64,000 nucleotides of DNA from Acidisoma cellulosilyticum (GCF_020621385.1 NZ_JAESVA010000003.1:698359-762358), one strand, 5' to 3'. Positions 19,174 to 30,119 are shown, counted from the first letter of the stretch. A program made the numbers and translations. The notes: generated from the letters alone by a model not told the origin.

Positions 19174-19377
19174 TCACGCGATATTATCGGGGATGAGGCG
19201 GCTTTCCAGCCGCGCGATCTCATCCTTCAGGGAAAGCTTGCGCTTCTTGAGGCGCTGGACGTTGAGCAGATCCTGCGCCCCGATATCGGTCATCCGAATG
19301 ATGACGGTATCCAGGTCGCGGTGCTCGCTCCGAAGCTCATGCAGGCGGCGCAGCACGGTGTCACGATCAGAGAGCAT
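19174..19377 (-). CDS. YdcH-family (DUF465) small coiled-coil protein
   Basis: 67 residues, mostly charged helix: LHELRSEHRDLDTVIIRM, then QRLKKRKLSLKDEIARLESR. The ending LKKRKLxLKDEIxRLE is the YdcH/DUF465 hallmark. The function of this family is not known. It starts the purE-purK row, with 9 nt before purE. A second DUF465-like gene lies divergently just to the right (19563-19739). Confidence 0.85.
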   Translation of the reverse strand: MLSDRDTVLRRLHELRSEHRDLDTVIIRMTDIGAQDLLNVQRLKKRKLSLKDEIARLESRLIPDNIA

Positions 19378-19562
19378 GGAACCTGCTTAGCATGGGGTCT
19401 CGGTCGCTCATACCCTTCGCGGTTGCAGCGACGCAATCGCGATATTGTGTGCGTTTCCGCTGGAATATGACAGTGCGATGGCAGTAGCGTTTGGGGGTCC
19501 GCCTGGTTCCATCCTGGATGGGCGGGCTTATGACCCTAAGTGCTTGTTAGAAGGGAGATCCC

Positions 19563-19739
19563 ATGTCTCTACAGGCCCGAATTGATACCCTCAAAGATCG
19601 TCATGCCAGCCTGGAAGCGCGCTTGGCATCCGAAGACAGACGACCGGCTCCGGATAGCGAAACCATCGGTACGCTCAAACGCGAAAAACTTCGACTGAAG
19701 GAAGAAATGGCCAGGCTTTCCGCCAATAAAGGCCACTAG
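19563..19739 (+). CDS. Second YdcH-family (DUF465) small protein, 58 residues
   Basis: A short gene easily missed: ATG at 19563 with ribosome site AAGGGAG 5 nt upstream, stop TAG at 19737. The product begins MSLQARIDTLKDRHASLEAR and ends with TLKREKLRLKEEMARL, the DUF465 pattern of heptad-spaced Leu and charged residues. A clear rho-independent terminator (19778-19805) follows after 38 nt, so it is probably a single-gene transcript. Function unknown. Its divergent neighbour across a 185-bp gap is the other YdcH-type gene. Confidence 0.8.
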   Translation: MSLQARIDTLKDRHASLEARLASEDRRPAPDSETIGTLKREKLRLKEEMARLSANKGH

Positions 19740-19777
19740 TTCCGGGATCGGCACAATCCCCACACAGACATGAGACA

Positions 19778-19805
19778 GGGGTAGGCGCATCGCCTGCCCC
19801 TTTTT
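19778..19805 (+). terminator. Rho-independent terminator of the second YdcH gene
   Basis: GGGGTAGGCG, loop CAT, CGCCTGCCCC, then TTTTT: a 10-bp stem (one G-T pair) followed directly by five T. Confidence 0.9.
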
Positions 19806-19829
19806 CGTGTCAGGCCCTCGACGCGGCGA

Positions 19830-20411
19830 TCAGGCTGCGTCGTGTTCGGTCATCGGCGGCGGAGGCGGCGGCACCTGGCGGCCTTCCTTCAGCAGCCGGT
19901 CATTCGCCTGAGAGATGGCCTCGTTCAGATCGCTCTGCTTGCACAGGCCCAGGATGACAGGGTCACGCGGCTTGATATTGGGGCTGTTCCAATGGCTGCG
20001 CTCCCGCACCTTCTGGATCGTCTCCTTGGTCGTGCCGAGGAGCTTCGACAGCTGCAGTTCCGACAATTGCGGATAGTTGCGCAGCAGGAAGGCGATGGCG
20101 TCCGGCCGGTCATTGCGCTTGGCGACCGGCGTATAGCGGCCGCCGCGTGTCTTCTTGGTGGCCGGCACGGCAGAGGCCAGGATGCGCAGACGTGCATTCG
20201 GGTCGGCCTCGCACCGGGTGATGTCGGCCGCCGTCACCTGGCTATTGGCAACCGGATCATAGCCCATGATGCCCTGGGCGACTTCACCATCGGCAATAGC
20301 CTGCACTTCCAGCGGATGCATGCCGCAGAAATCCGCGACCTGCTCGAAGGTCAGAGCGGTCTTGTCGATCAGCCAGACGGCAGTGGCTTTAGGCATCAAA
20401 GGAAGGGTCAT
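19830..20411 (-). CDS. trcR: TrcR-type cell-cycle transcriptional regulator (DUF1013)
   Basis: 193 residues from the ATG at 20411, giving MTLPLMPKATAVWLIDKTAL, the typical start of this family; an earlier in-frame start at 20432 adds seven unlikely residues. Two HTH-like regions are visible: TFEQVADFCGMHPLEVQAIADG (about 17-38) and LSELQLSKLLGTTKETIQKVRER (about 121-143). The C-terminus is proline-rich (PPPPPP). The family is nearly confined to alphaproteobacteria and in Caulobacter acts in cell-cycle transcription. It stands alone between a convergent DUF465 gene and the GNAT gene. Confidence 0.88.
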   Translation of the reverse strand: MTLPLMPKATAVWLIDKTALTFEQVADFCGMHPLEVQAIADGEVAQGIMGYDPVANSQVTAADITRCEADPNARLRILASAVPATKKTRGGRYTPVAKRNDRPDAIAFLLRNYPQLSELQLSKLLGTTKETIQKVRERSHWNSPNIKPRDPVILGLCKQSDLNEAISQANDRLLKEGRQVPPPPPPMTEHDAA

Positions 20412-20595
20412 TGTCGAAACACCTAGAATCACCCGCAGGGCGGATGTGAGGTAAGCGGTTCATGTCCGGATCAGCGCCGATATGGACGTCCGCCCCTTCG
20501 CCGGTCAAGTCGCGAAACTCTGTTATGATAGAGGGGCAGAGGCCACAAAACCGGATTTGCCCGGCTCGTTCCTCGGTCGGATTTATTCCGCAGGT

Positions 20596-21204
20596 CTAGC
20601 CACTGCCGCAGGCTGCCTTGTCCGAATACCAGTTTTCCACCTTGTATAGTTTGGGTTCGCTGACGAAGACCAGCATCCGGTAGCCATCGCGTGTGAAGGC
20701 GAGGTCCGGCGCCTCGCGCATGCCGATGCTGGCCAGCAGCATGCCGGAGGCCGCATTCGTTTCGCGCGCGACGGCGATGACGCGGGCGATCCCGGCGCGT
20801 TCGTGGGCGAAATGCAGGGCGGCGATGGCGGCCTCCCGCGCCAGACCTTTACCGCGCGCCTCCGTCTCGAAGGCGAAGCGCAGCGCCATGCCACGGCCGT
20901 CAGGCCGCCGCATGATGCCGGCGATGCCGTGGAATTCGTCACTCTCCCGGTCCCGCGCCGACCACATGCCGATGCCATGCGCGCCCCAGGCGCGGACATC
21001 GGCCGCCAATTCCTCGGTCGCCTGTTCATGGTTGCGCACGCCGCCCAGCATCATGGCGTATTCGCGCGGGTCCGCCTTCAGCGCGGCGATCTCGGCCGCG
21101 TCCCGGCCGGAGACGGGACGCATGATCAAACGCCCGGTGCGCAGGACCCAGGCAGGATTCCACCCCTCGGCGGCCGGAGGGGGAAGCGTCGATGGCTCGG
21201 TCAA
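20596..21204 (-). CDS. GNAT N-acetyltransferase, RimJ-like
   Basis: 202 residues. The N-terminal LRTGRLIMRPVSGRDAAEIAALKADP is typical of RimJ/RimL-type acetyltransferases. The acetyl-CoA loop is in FAFETEARGKGLAREAAIAALHFAHE, followed by VIAVARETNAASGMLLASIGM. It probably transfers an acetyl group from acetyl-CoA to a protein N-terminus or small molecule; the substrate is unknown. It lies 60 nt downstream of ettA on the same strand and may be co-transcribed. Confidence 0.85.
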   Translation of the reverse strand: MTEPSTLPPPAAEGWNPAWVLRTGRLIMRPVSGRDAAEIAALKADPREYAMMLGGVRNHEQATEELAADVRAWGAHGIGMWSARDRESDEFHGIAGIMRRPDGRGMALRFAFETEARGKGLAREAAIAALHFAHERAGIARVIAVARETNAASGMLLASIGMREAPDLAFTRDGYRMLVFVSEPKLYKVENWYSDKAACGSG

Positions 21205-21264
21205 GATTGCAGGCCTTCCAGCGGAAGGACGGGCCAGCCTGATGCGGCGAGACCCGCCTGCCGC

Positions 21265-22944
<1,680 letters not shown>

Positions 22945-23032
22945 GGCGATGCTCCGAATGCGGGCGGGGACGTGCTTGCTGCTCTAGGCAATGTCGGGGT
23001 TAGGGGCAACCGCCAAGCAATGGCGGCTTCAC

Positions 23033-23105
23033 TGCGCCTGGCAGGAATCGAACCCGCAACCAAGCCGTTATGAGCGGCCCGCTCTAACCGTTGAGCTACA
23101 GGCGC
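23033..23105 (-). tRNA. tRNA with CAU anticodon, most likely tRNA-Ile2
   Basis: A complete 73-nt cloverleaf on the minus strand: acceptor GCGCCTG/CAGGCGC, D arm GCTC...GAGC, anticodon stem GGCCG/CGGCT with loop CTCATAA, and T arm GCGGG/CCTGC around TTCGATT. The discriminator is A and CCA is not encoded. A CAU anticodon can mean Met or lysidine-modified Ile. The AACGGTTAGAGC D arm and TTGGTT variable region resemble tRNA-Ile2 more than elongator tRNA-Met, so TilS would modify C34. Confidence 0.93.
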
Positions 23106-23225
23106 AGAAGACTGGATATCTCTCACCCCAGGGGGCTTTGGCAAGCCGTCCTCTGACCAATGCCCCCTTTCCCCGGACGCGCGACGCGCTAAAACCGTCC
23201 GCAATACAGGGAGAGAAACGAATTC

Positions 23226-24533
23226 ATGTCTGCCATCACAGGGGCAGGCCGCGATCAGGCGGCCGCACCCAGGACCGGGCGCATCGTCATCGCCAGCCTG
23301 ATCGGCACCACGGTCGAGTTCTATGACTTCTATATCTACGGCACGGCGGCGGCCCTGGTGCTTGGGTCGGTCTTCTTTCCGGCCCATGTGCCGGAGGCCG
23401 AACAGCTGGCGGCCTTCCTGACCTTCGGCATCGCTTTCCTGGCGCGGCCCGTGGGCGCCTTCCTGTTCGGGCATTTCGGCGACCGCGTCGGGCGCAAATC
23501 CACCCTGGTCGCGTCGATGCTGGTGATGGGGATTTCCACGACCTTGATCGGGCTGCTGCCGGGCTATGCCACGGCCGGCTTCCTGGCCCCGCTTCTGCTT
23601 TGCCTGCTGCGTCTGGGCCAAGGCATTGGCCTCGGCGGCGAATGGGGCGGGGCCGCTTTGCTCGCGACCGAAAGCGCGCCGGCCGGAAAGCGCGCATGGT
23701 ACGGCATGTTCCCGCAGCTTGGCCCCTCGATCGGGTTTCTGCTCTCCAATGGCCTGTTTCTCCTGTTGTTCAGCGTGCTGACGAACGCGCAGTTCCTGGC
23801 CTGGGGCTGGCGGATTCCCTTCCTGGCGAGTGCGGTGCTGGTCGCGATCGGCCTTTATGTGCGTGGCCGCCTGCCGGAGACGATCGCCTTCCAGAAGACG
23901 CTGGCGCGACAAGGCCGGGTGCGCCTGCCGGTGCGCGACGTCATCGCCCGGCAATGGCGGCCGCTGCTGCAGGGCGCCTTCGCCATGGTCGTCTGCTACG
24001 CGCTTTTCTATATCTCGACCGTCTTCGCGCTGGGCTACGGCACCAAGGTCGGCCATATCCCGCGCCAGACCTTCCTGGGCCTGCTGTGCATCGCGATCCT
24101 GGGCATGGCGATCGCCACGCCGATCGCGGCTATCCTGGCGGATCGGTTCGGCCGCCGCCCTGTGCTGATCGCCGCGGCGGTCGCCGCCGCATTCTCGGGC
24201 TTTCTCGTGGCGCCCCTGCTGGGCAGCGGAGACCCGGCGCTGGTGCTGGTCTTTTTGGTGATCGAGCTCGCGCTGATGGGCTTCACCTTCGCGCCGATGG
24301 GCGCGCTGCTGCCGGAACTGTTCCCGACCAATCTGCGCTACTCGGGCGCCTCCGCCGCCTATAGTCTGGGCGGCATCCTGGGCGGGTCGCTCGCCCCCTA
24401 TATCGCGCAAAAACTGGTGGTGCTGGGTGGTCTGGCCTGGGTCGGCCATTACATTACGGCGGCGGCCGTCATCAGCCTGATCGCCGTCCTGACCATGGCC
24501 GAGACATCCAAGCGGGATCTGTCGGGAAGCTGA
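23226..24533 (+). CDS. MFS transporter, metabolite:H+ symporter (ShiA/ProP-like)
   Basis: 435 residues with about 12 hydrophobic segments. The start [23 protein letters not shown] and [22 protein letters not shown] are hallmarks of the metabolite:H+ symporter subfamily, as is [21 protein letters not shown]. Members import citrate, alpha-ketoglutarate, shikimate, betaine or proline by proton symport; the substrate here is unknown. It follows the divergent tRNA gene, with its own upstream region, and is not linked to an enzyme gene. Ppa lies 82 nt downstream but is probably separate. Confidence 0.88.
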   Translation: MSAITGAGRDQAAAPRTGRIVIASLIGTTVEFYDFYIYGTAAALVLGSVFFPAHVPEAEQLAAFLTFGIAFLARPVGAFLFGHFGDRVGRKSTLVASMLVMGISTTLIGLLPGYATAGFLAPLLLCLLRLGQGIGLGGEWGGAALLATESAPAGKRAWYGMFPQLGPSIGFLLSNGLFLLLFSVLTNAQFLAWGWRIPFLASAVLVAIGLYVRGRLPETIAFQKTLARQGRVRLPVRDVIARQWRPLLQGAFAMVVCYALFYISTVFALGYGTKVGHIPRQTFLGLLCIAILGMAIATPIAAILADRFGRRPVLIAAAVAAAFSGFLVAPLLGSGDPALVLVFLVIELALMGFTFAPMGALLPELFPTNLRYSGASAAYSLGGILGGSLAPYIAQKLVVLGGLAWVGHYITAAAVISLIAVLTMAETSKRDLSGS

Positions 24534-24615
24534 GGGGTTTCGGCTTGGCAAGCCGGCGCGAATAGACGAGGGTGCGCCGCACTTTATTAAACTTGAGACA
24601 AGTCCGGAGACCGTC

Positions 24616-25149
24616 ATGGATGTGACCAAGATTCCCACGGGTAAGGCCCCGCCGGGCGACGTCAATGTGGTGATCGAAATCCCGCAGGGTTCGGCCGTGA
24701 AATACGAGGTCGACAAGGACAGCGGCGCCATTTTCGTCGATCGCTTCCTGTTCACGCCCATGGCCTATCCGGCGGCCTATGGCTTCATCCCCGGTACCTT
24801 GTCCGAGGACGGCGACCCGGCCGACGCGCTCGTTCTGGTCCCGGCGCAGGTCGTGCCTGGCGCGGTGATCCGCGCGCGGCCCATCGGCGTGCTGTTCATG
24901 GAAGACGAATCCGGCAAGGACGAGAAGATCGTCTGCGTGCCGCATGACAAGGTGCATCCGCAGTTCAAGGACCATACCGAGCTTTCGACCTTGCCTGAGA
25001 TCACCCGCAAGGTGATCGAGCATTTCTTCACCCGCTATAAGGATCTGGAGCCCGGCAAATGGGTGAAGGTCATTGGCTGGGGTGATCGTGCGGCGGCGGA
25101 AAAGGCGATCACCGAGGCGATGGCGGCTTACGCGGCGACCAAGGCCTGA
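24616..25149 (+). CDS. ppa: Inorganic pyrophosphatase
   Basis: Hydrolyses pyrophosphate to phosphate and so drives biosynthesis. 177 residues, family [21 protein letters not shown] (about 15-34), the signature [13 protein letters not shown] with catalytic aspartates (about 66-78), and [33 protein letters not shown]. The length is normal. A convincing terminator lies about 115 nt beyond the stop, but a promoter-like pair lies between, so that terminator may belong to another short transcript. Confidence 0.97.
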   Translation: MDVTKIPTGKAPPGDVNVVIEIPQGSAVKYEVDKDSGAIFVDRFLFTPMAYPAAYGFIPGTLSEDGDPADALVLVPAQVVPGAVIRARPIGVLFMEDESGKDEKIVCVPHDKVHPQFKDHTELSTLPEITRKVIEHFFTRYKDLEPGKWVKVIGWGDRAAAEKAITEAMAAYAATKA

Positions 25150-25168
25150 TTGCCGGCAATCTGCAGAA

Positions 25169-25186
25169 AGTTGACAGCTGTCAACT
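25169..25186. promoter_or_regulatory. 18-bp perfect palindrome between ppa and the DUF6635-like gene
   Basis: AGTTGACAGCTGTCAACT reads the same on both strands with no spacer. It lies directly in front of the promoter-like pair at 25189-25217, a good place for a dimeric repressor or activator. The regulator is unknown. Confidence 0.55.
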
Positions 25187-25188
25187 GT

Positions 25189-25217
25189 TTGCGATCAAAG
25201 GCTTAACGGATTAAAAT
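25189..25217 (+). promoter_or_regulatory. Candidate sigma-70 type promoter
   Basis: -35 TTGCGA (25189-25194), 17-nt spacer, -10 TAAAAT (25212-25217), in an AT-rich stretch unlike the surrounding DNA. Transcription would begin near 25224 and meet the terminator at 25263-25287. Confidence 0.45.
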
Positions 25218-25223
25218 TTCTCC

Positions 25224-25287
25224 ATATTGCCTCGGCGAGCGGGGAAATCGGGCTTAGGAAAAGGGTGGCGCAAGCCGCCCTTTTTTT
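25224..25287 (+). ncRNA. Candidate short leader or small RNA ending at a terminator
   Basis: If the promoter at 25189-25217 is used, the transcript would be about 64 nt and end at a strong terminator, GGGTGGC-GCAA-GCCGCCC-TTTTTTT (25263-25287). No reading frame of note lies in it. It could be an attenuated leader for the gene starting at 25304, or a free small RNA. No known RNA family was recognised. Confidence 0.3.
25263..25287 (+). terminator. Rho-independent terminator
   Basis: GGGTGGC (25263-25269), loop GCAA, GCCGCCC (25274-25280), then seven T. It sits 17 nt before the start of the DUF6635-like gene, so it ends ppa transcription or attenuates the downstream gene. Confidence 0.85.
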
Positions 25288-25303
25288 ATGGGACCCTGCC
25301 GGG

Positions 25304-26290
25304 ATGGCTGAACCTGAGACGCTGGACCTGACCGCCGCCCGCGCTGCCGTAGAGGATGGCGCGCGGCGCTATTTCGCGGCCCGGCGCGCGATGGTGGGTC
25401 CCTTCGTCGACCGGAATTTTTCCTTCGCCGGATCGCTCGCGCTGCATCGCGCGGCGGTGGGCTGGGATATTGCCCGCGCGCCGCTGAACCTGACGCTGGC
25501 CATGCCGCAGGTCGCCATGCAGCTGGGCGCCCGCGCGGCCCGGCGCCTGCATGCAAGCCGGGTGGAGAGGCTGCTGGACCGCTCCATCCTGCTGCGCACC
25601 GATGTGGCGGAGGAGATCGAGTGGCGGATCATGACGGTCCTTCTTGAACTGCCGATGTCCCAAAAGCACCGCACCAGCGCGCGCAACGCGCTGACCGATG
25701 CCATTCTGGAAAGCCCTGTCCTGGACGGGACGATCGAGAGCGTATTGCAGGAGATCGGGCGGCATCGGGCGGACCCGCATTTTGCGGCCAGGCTGCGGGA
25801 GGCGATGACGGAATACGGCATCACGCGCGGGGCGGCGGCCGAGATCACCACCGGGCTGCTCAATCTCGGCGCCGGGGCGCTGGCCGTGCAGAAGCTGACG
25901 CCGGGCGCGGTGACGCTGGGGCCCGCGCTCGCCGGGGTGATTTCGCAACATGTGGCGGCCAGCAGCTTTCCGCTCGGCGCCTGGGCGGCCTCCGCCTGGT
26001 ATGTGGTCTTCCCCATCGCGCCGCCCGCGGCCGGGCTGGTGATGACGACCACGGGGGGTCTGATGCTGGCCTCGGCGTCGCTGGCCGCTTTCGCCGGAAT
26101 CATTGCCGATCCGGTTCAGCGCCGCCTGGGCCTGCACCAGAAACGATTGACCAAGATGGTGGATGCGCTGGAACGGCAGTTCTTTGACCCCACCGCCGCC
26201 GGCTTCGCGGTGCATGACCATTACGTGGCCCGGCTGCTGGACCTGTTCGATATCCTGGGCGCGGCGGCGCGGTTTGCGGGTAGGGGGTGA
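25304..26290 (+). CDS. DUF6635-like protein of unknown function
   Basis: 328 residues from the ATG at 25304; an earlier GTG at 25265 lies inside a terminator and is rejected. The N-terminal part is helical and basic (DGARRYFAARRAMVGPFVDRNFSF). The middle has Gly/Ala-rich hydrophobic stretches (AAAEITTGLLNLGAGALAVQ and WYVVFPIAPPAAGLVMTTTGGLMLASASLAAFAG) that may be membrane-associated. The C-terminus has HQKRLTKMVDALERQF. I believe it belongs to the DUF6635 group of unknown function, but this is from memory of the residue pattern. It stands just left of the acquired helicase gene. Confidence 0.6.
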   Translation: MAEPETLDLTAARAAVEDGARRYFAARRAMVGPFVDRNFSFAGSLALHRAAVGWDIARAPLNLTLAMPQVAMQLGARAARRLHASRVERLLDRSILLRTDVAEEIEWRIMTVLLELPMSQKHRTSARNALTDAILESPVLDGTIESVLQEIGRHRADPHFAARLREAMTEYGITRGAAAEITTGLLNLGAGALAVQKLTPGAVTLGPALAGVISQHVAASSFPLGAWAASAWYVVFPIAPPAAGLVMTTTGGLMLASASLAAFAGIIADPVQRRLGLHQKRLTKMVDALERQFFDPTAAGFAVHDHYVARLLDLFDILGAAARFAGRG

Positions 26291-26486
26291 GGGGGGGAGC
26301 GGACGGCTTTCCCCCCACTTAGATGCTAGGTGCTTCTCGGGAGTTTGGTTGAGATGTGTCGGTCCACACGACGGTAATGGATTTTTGCGCTTTGTTTGTT
26401 TGTCATTGCCGGAGATGCGCAACGGCTTGCCATTTTGAAGTGGACCCGACAAAGTTCTTGCAATTGAGACATCGAGTGGCAAAGCT

Positions 26487-29400
26487 ATGGCGATAAGACC
26501 GTATGCACAAAAATCAGTCTTTGACCTAGAAGTTATCTTCGAGCGGTCGCGTAACGATGCCAGTGAACTTGGCCAGCTGTCCAAAGAGCTCGCTTTTCGC
26601 AATACCATCAAAGCACGTTCTTTGGCGACGAAAGTTGGTGAGGCTCTGACCAAGCTTGCAAGCCACAGAGGCGGGCCAGGGTTGCCGCCGGATACACCAA
26701 CTCCTCCCTTGGTGCTTGGCTCGCTTCCATTCTTTTCACCTTCGGGCAAAACGAACGATGCTTTTGCAATACTTGCAGCTTGGACAGCCCTCGAAGCACT
26801 ATCCCCCCAAGCATACAAGCGCCCCGAGGAAATGGCCTCGGGTGACCGATCTCGCATCGTTCTGCTGGAGCGCGGCATTCCGTGGGGGCCGCAGGCCCGC
26901 AGTAAGCCAGACCACAAGCTTTATTTCGAGATCATTCTCGGTGCCATCGCGCTGGACAAGGCCACAGACGAGTTGGTCAAGGTGTTTGGCGAGGATGAGG
27001 AGCGTTCACGCCCAAATGGCAAAAAGGCAGCCATTGGCTCGTTTTTGGTCGACAAGGACGGATACCTACTCAAGGACAACGGCATAGCCGTTTCTAGCTT
27101 TGCATGGGCGCTAAGGCCCGCGCTGGACCTCAAACTTGGGAGCCTGGGCGCTTGGCCAAAGGTCGAGCAGCATATCTTGGAATCCTTGGATCGAATGGTT
27201 CGCAGTTATGACAAAGATGGGGAACCGGTGCCTATCGACATAAATATCGTCGATAGGGCGCATCGGTGGCTCGTGGCACAGTTCGACGTGCCCAACTCTT
27301 TAGTCGAGCCTCCAACATTTGCGGTGAAAGTCTTCCATTATTTCAAGGTCAAGACACCACCTGAGCCGTCACTATTAAATTCCTTCTATCTGGAGGATCT
27401 TGCTAAAGCATCGGAGTTGACCGGTGCCGGAAAGGCGGGGGTCGGTTTACAGCGCTACATAGGAATTCAGCGACCCGACAAGAAAGTCGACGTTCTCTCG
27501 CCACCCTCTGCGGTCGAGCAATTCGTTGCGCCGTCGCTTATGCCACAGGCTCGTTGGCCCTCGGCCGGCGGTCATCCATTGGTTTTGCTGCAACAAGCCG
27601 CTGTGAATGCCGCGCGGACAGAACTGCGTGATAATCCAGGCATCATAGGCGTCAATGGGCCACCAGGAACCGGAAAGACCACACTTCTCAGGGATATTGT
27701 CGCCGGGTGTGTTCTTGATCGAGCAACGGCCATGGCCAGATTCGACAAACCGCAGGATGCGTTTTCTACAACTGGCGAGCGGTTGGCGTTCGGCTCAAAT
27801 GTTTTCCTTCACTTCTACAAACTGGATTCGTCGCTAAAGGGGCATGAAATCGTCATCGCATCCTCAAACAACAAAGCCGTTGAGAACGTCAGCAAAGAGC
27901 TGCCCTTGAAGGAAGCGAATGGCCGCCACGAACAGATGTCTTATTTTAGGTCCATCAGTAACCTGATAGCGAACTCCAAACGCGGCGACATTTTTGAAGC
28001 GGATGAAAATGCCGCCACGAACCCGGTCGAAACCTGGGGATTGATCGCTGCTGCGCTTGGTAATAGCCGCAATCGAGGAGCATTCCAGCAAGGGTTCTGG
28101 TGGAACCAGGATGGCGGCTTTCTTACCTACTTGAAGGCCGCTCGCGGCAAGAATGTCATGCGTGAGATTAAGGACCCACGGACTGGCGAAGTCGTTGACC
28201 GCGTAATGCCCAGCGTCGTGGCCAATGAACAGCCCAGCACCAATGAAGTGGACGCCGCTGCTGCCTGGCGTAAGGCAAGGGCCTCATTCCTCAGGCTTAA
28301 AAAGTCCATAGACTCCGAAATTGCCAATATCGAGGGAATGCGCCGAGATATCCAAGCGCTTAAGGGCGCTATCGTCGAACTAGAGCAGCTAAACGGACGG
28401 CATTCTTGCGTAACGGATGCCGTCGCAATGGCGCGTCTGATTGTCGAGTCTCGCAGTCAGGACCAAGTCCGGACAAAATCTCAGCTTGAACAAGATAAGA
28501 TCTTACTAGTTGGCCATCTTGCGAGTCGCCCAGGTTTTTTCTCTCGATTATTTTCTACGACAGTTTGGAAAAAATGGAACTCTGATCAAGGGGAGTTATC
28601 GCTAAACCTGCAGCAATCGGCCAAGCAAGCGGGAGTTGCGGAGAGTGCTTCAGAACTCGCCGAGACAGAGTTAGGCAAAGCTCAATCTCAACTGCAGCGA
28701 TTGGACCATGCGATATCCGGGAAGCAGAATGCGGTCACGCAATTGCGCGTGAGGTCAGCCGCGGCGCGCAATCGGTTGGGCGATCGTGTCATCGATGAGG
28801 TATTCTTTGAGCGCAAGCATGAAGACATCCACCTCACGGCACCATGGCTTCCTGATGACGTTCACCGTATGCGTGAAGATCTGTTCGCTGCTGCATTGAT
28901 GTTGCACAAGGCGTTCATCGATGCCTCAGCTAGCCGCCTACAGCACAATCTCGGGTTGCTGATGTCGGCTATGACGGCCGGCGCCTTCCAATCGCCCGCC
29001 CACCGCGCGCTACTCCCCGAACTTTGGTCCAGTCTTTTCATGGTCGTGCCAACCGTTTCAACAACATTTGCCTCAGTGAGTGCAATGTTTGGCGACCTGC
29101 CTCCCGAAAGCATCGGCTGGCTCTTAGTCGATGAAGCAGGCCAAGCGATTCCTCAGGCAGCCGTCGGGGCAATCATGCGCGCTAAACGCTCCATTATGGT
29201 GGGTGATCCATTGCAGATTCCCCCCGTCGTTTCACTGCCCGAGAAGCTGAATACCGAAATTTGTAAGTTCTTCAATATCGACATGGCAGAATGGTCTGCG
29301 CCCGTCGCCTCTACGCAGACACTTGCGGATCGTGCGTCGCACTTCAAATCCCCCATTGATACCGACATTGGCGATCGAGAGGTTGGGCTGCCACTCCTCG

Positions 29401-29999
29401 TTCACAGACGTTGTCAGAGCCCGATGTTCGATGTCTCTAACACCATCGCCTATGCCGGCCAGATGGTCCAAGCGGTTGGGCCGAAACGTCCTGGGCCTAT
29501 CGGTTTGGCCTTGGGGCGATCATGCTGGATCGACGTGAATGGTAGCGCCGAGACGAAATGGTGTCCTGAAGAAGGTGACGCTGTCGTGCAGATGCTAAAG
29601 ACTTTGACTGCGTCCGATGTAAAAAATCCAGACTTATTCATAATCACGCCATTCAAGGTCATCGAGCAAGAGATGCGTCGTCGTATCGAAAAAGAAACAG
29701 ACATGCTGCGAGCTTTCAGCGTAAAAGCCCATGAATGGAGCCGTGATCGTATCGGCACCGTTCACACGTTCCAGGGTCGTGAAGCTGATACAGTCATTCT
29801 GCTGCTGGGTGCGCCGAATGCTAGTCAGCACCGGGCACGTCAATGGGCGGCGAGCCCACCCAACATAGTCAATGTTGCGGTCTCGCGCGCTAAGCAGAAT
29901 TTATATGTAGTTGGCTCATCTGCTGCATGGGCGGGGGGCCGGGACCAGTCTGCAGGTTTTGCAGCGTCAGTTGGCAGGATCAGCGTAAACTATCTCTGA
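26487..29999 (+). CDS. Large SF1 (Upf1/Dna2-like) helicase, probably acquired
   Basis: 1170 residues. Helicase motifs: Walker A GPPGTGKTT (391-399), Walker B LLVDEAG (D882, E883), motif III VGDPLQIPP (near 905-913), motif V TVHTFQGREADTVILL (1091-1106) and motif VI NVAVSRAKQNLYVVG (1129-1143). This is the superfamily 1B, COG1112-like arrangement, with the Q/HR pair of RNA/DNA helicases. Between motifs I and II lies a charged, partly coiled-coil insert (about 570-760). The first 370 residues match no domain I know. Codon use is AT-richer than in flanking genes. It stands alone between core-type genes, as stand-alone defence genes often do; that role is inferred. Confidence 0.85.
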   Translation: MAIRPYAQKSVFDLEVIFERSRNDASELGQLSKELAFRNTIKARSLATKVGEALTKLASHRGGPGLPPDTPTPPLVLGSLPFFSPSGKTNDAFAILAAWTALEALSPQAYKRPEEMASGDRSRIVLLERGIPWGPQARSKPDHKLYFEIILGAIALDKATDELVKVFGEDEERSRPNGKKAAIGSFLVDKDGYLLKDNGIAVSSFAWALRPALDLKLGSLGAWPKVEQHILESLDRMVRSYDKDGEPVPIDINIVDRAHRWLVAQFDVPNSLVEPPTFAVKVFHYFKVKTPPEPSLLNSFYLEDLAKASELTGAGKAGVGLQRYIGIQRPDKKVDVLSPPSAVEQFVAPSLMPQARWPSAGGHPLVLLQQAAVNAARTELRDNPGIIGVNGPPGTGKTTLLRDIVAGCVLDRATAMARFDKPQDAFSTTGERLAFGSNVFLHFYKLDSSLKGHEIVIASSNNKAVENVSKELPLKEANGRHEQMSYFRSISNLIANSKRGDIFEADENAATNPVETWGLIAAALGNSRNRGAFQQGFWWNQDGGFLTYLKAARGKNVMREIKDPRTGEVVDRVMPSVVANEQPSTNEVDAAAAWRKARASFLRLKKSIDSEIANIEGMRRDIQALKGAIVELEQLNGRHSCVTDAVAMARLIVESRSQDQVRTKSQLEQDKILLVGHLASRPGFFSRLFSTTVWKKWNSDQGELSLNLQQSAKQAGVAESASELAETELGKAQSQLQRLDHAISGKQNAVTQLRVRSAAARNRLGDRVIDEVFFERKHEDIHLTAPWLPDDVHRMREDLFAAALMLHKAFIDASASRLQHNLGLLMSAMTAGAFQSPAHRALLPELWSSLFMVVPTVSTTFASVSAMFGDLPPESIGWLLVDEAGQAIPQAAVGAIMRAKRSIMVGDPLQIPPVVSLPEKLNTEICKFFNIDMAEWSAPVASTQTLADRASHFKSPIDTDIGDREVGLPLLVHRRCQSPMFDVSNTIAYAGQMVQAVGPKRPGPIGLALGRSCWIDVNGSAETKWCPEEGDAVVQMLKTLTASDVKNPDLFIITPFKVIEQEMRRRIEKETDMLRAFSVKAHEWSRDRIGTVHTFQGREADTVILLLGAPNASQHRARQWAASPPNIVNVAVSRAKQNLYVVGSSAAWAGGRDQSAGFAASVGRISVNYL

Positions 30000-30063
30000 A
30001 ATGAACATTTGTCGTCAGAAAGCTAGCGCGGTCGGCTGCCCATCGCAGGCCCCAACATACGAA

Positions 30064-30084
30064 TGCCCGGCTCAAGCCCGGGCA
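30064..30084. other. Inverted repeat after the helicase gene
   Basis: TGCCCGG (30064-30070), CTCAAGC, CCGGGCA (30078-30084), 65 nt beyond the helicase stop; possible terminator stem without a T-run. Confidence 0.5.
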
Positions 30085-30119
30085 GACCAGATTGGCAGGC
30101 GATCCCAATCAGTACACCC

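Noticed and set aside
24541..24560. CGGCTT-GGC-AAGCCG hairpin after the MFS gene as a terminator
   Set aside because: A short stem with no T-run; too weak to call.
25265..25303. Upstream GTG start for the DUF6635-like gene
   Set aside because: It lies inside a terminator hairpin and adds a non-conserved stretch.
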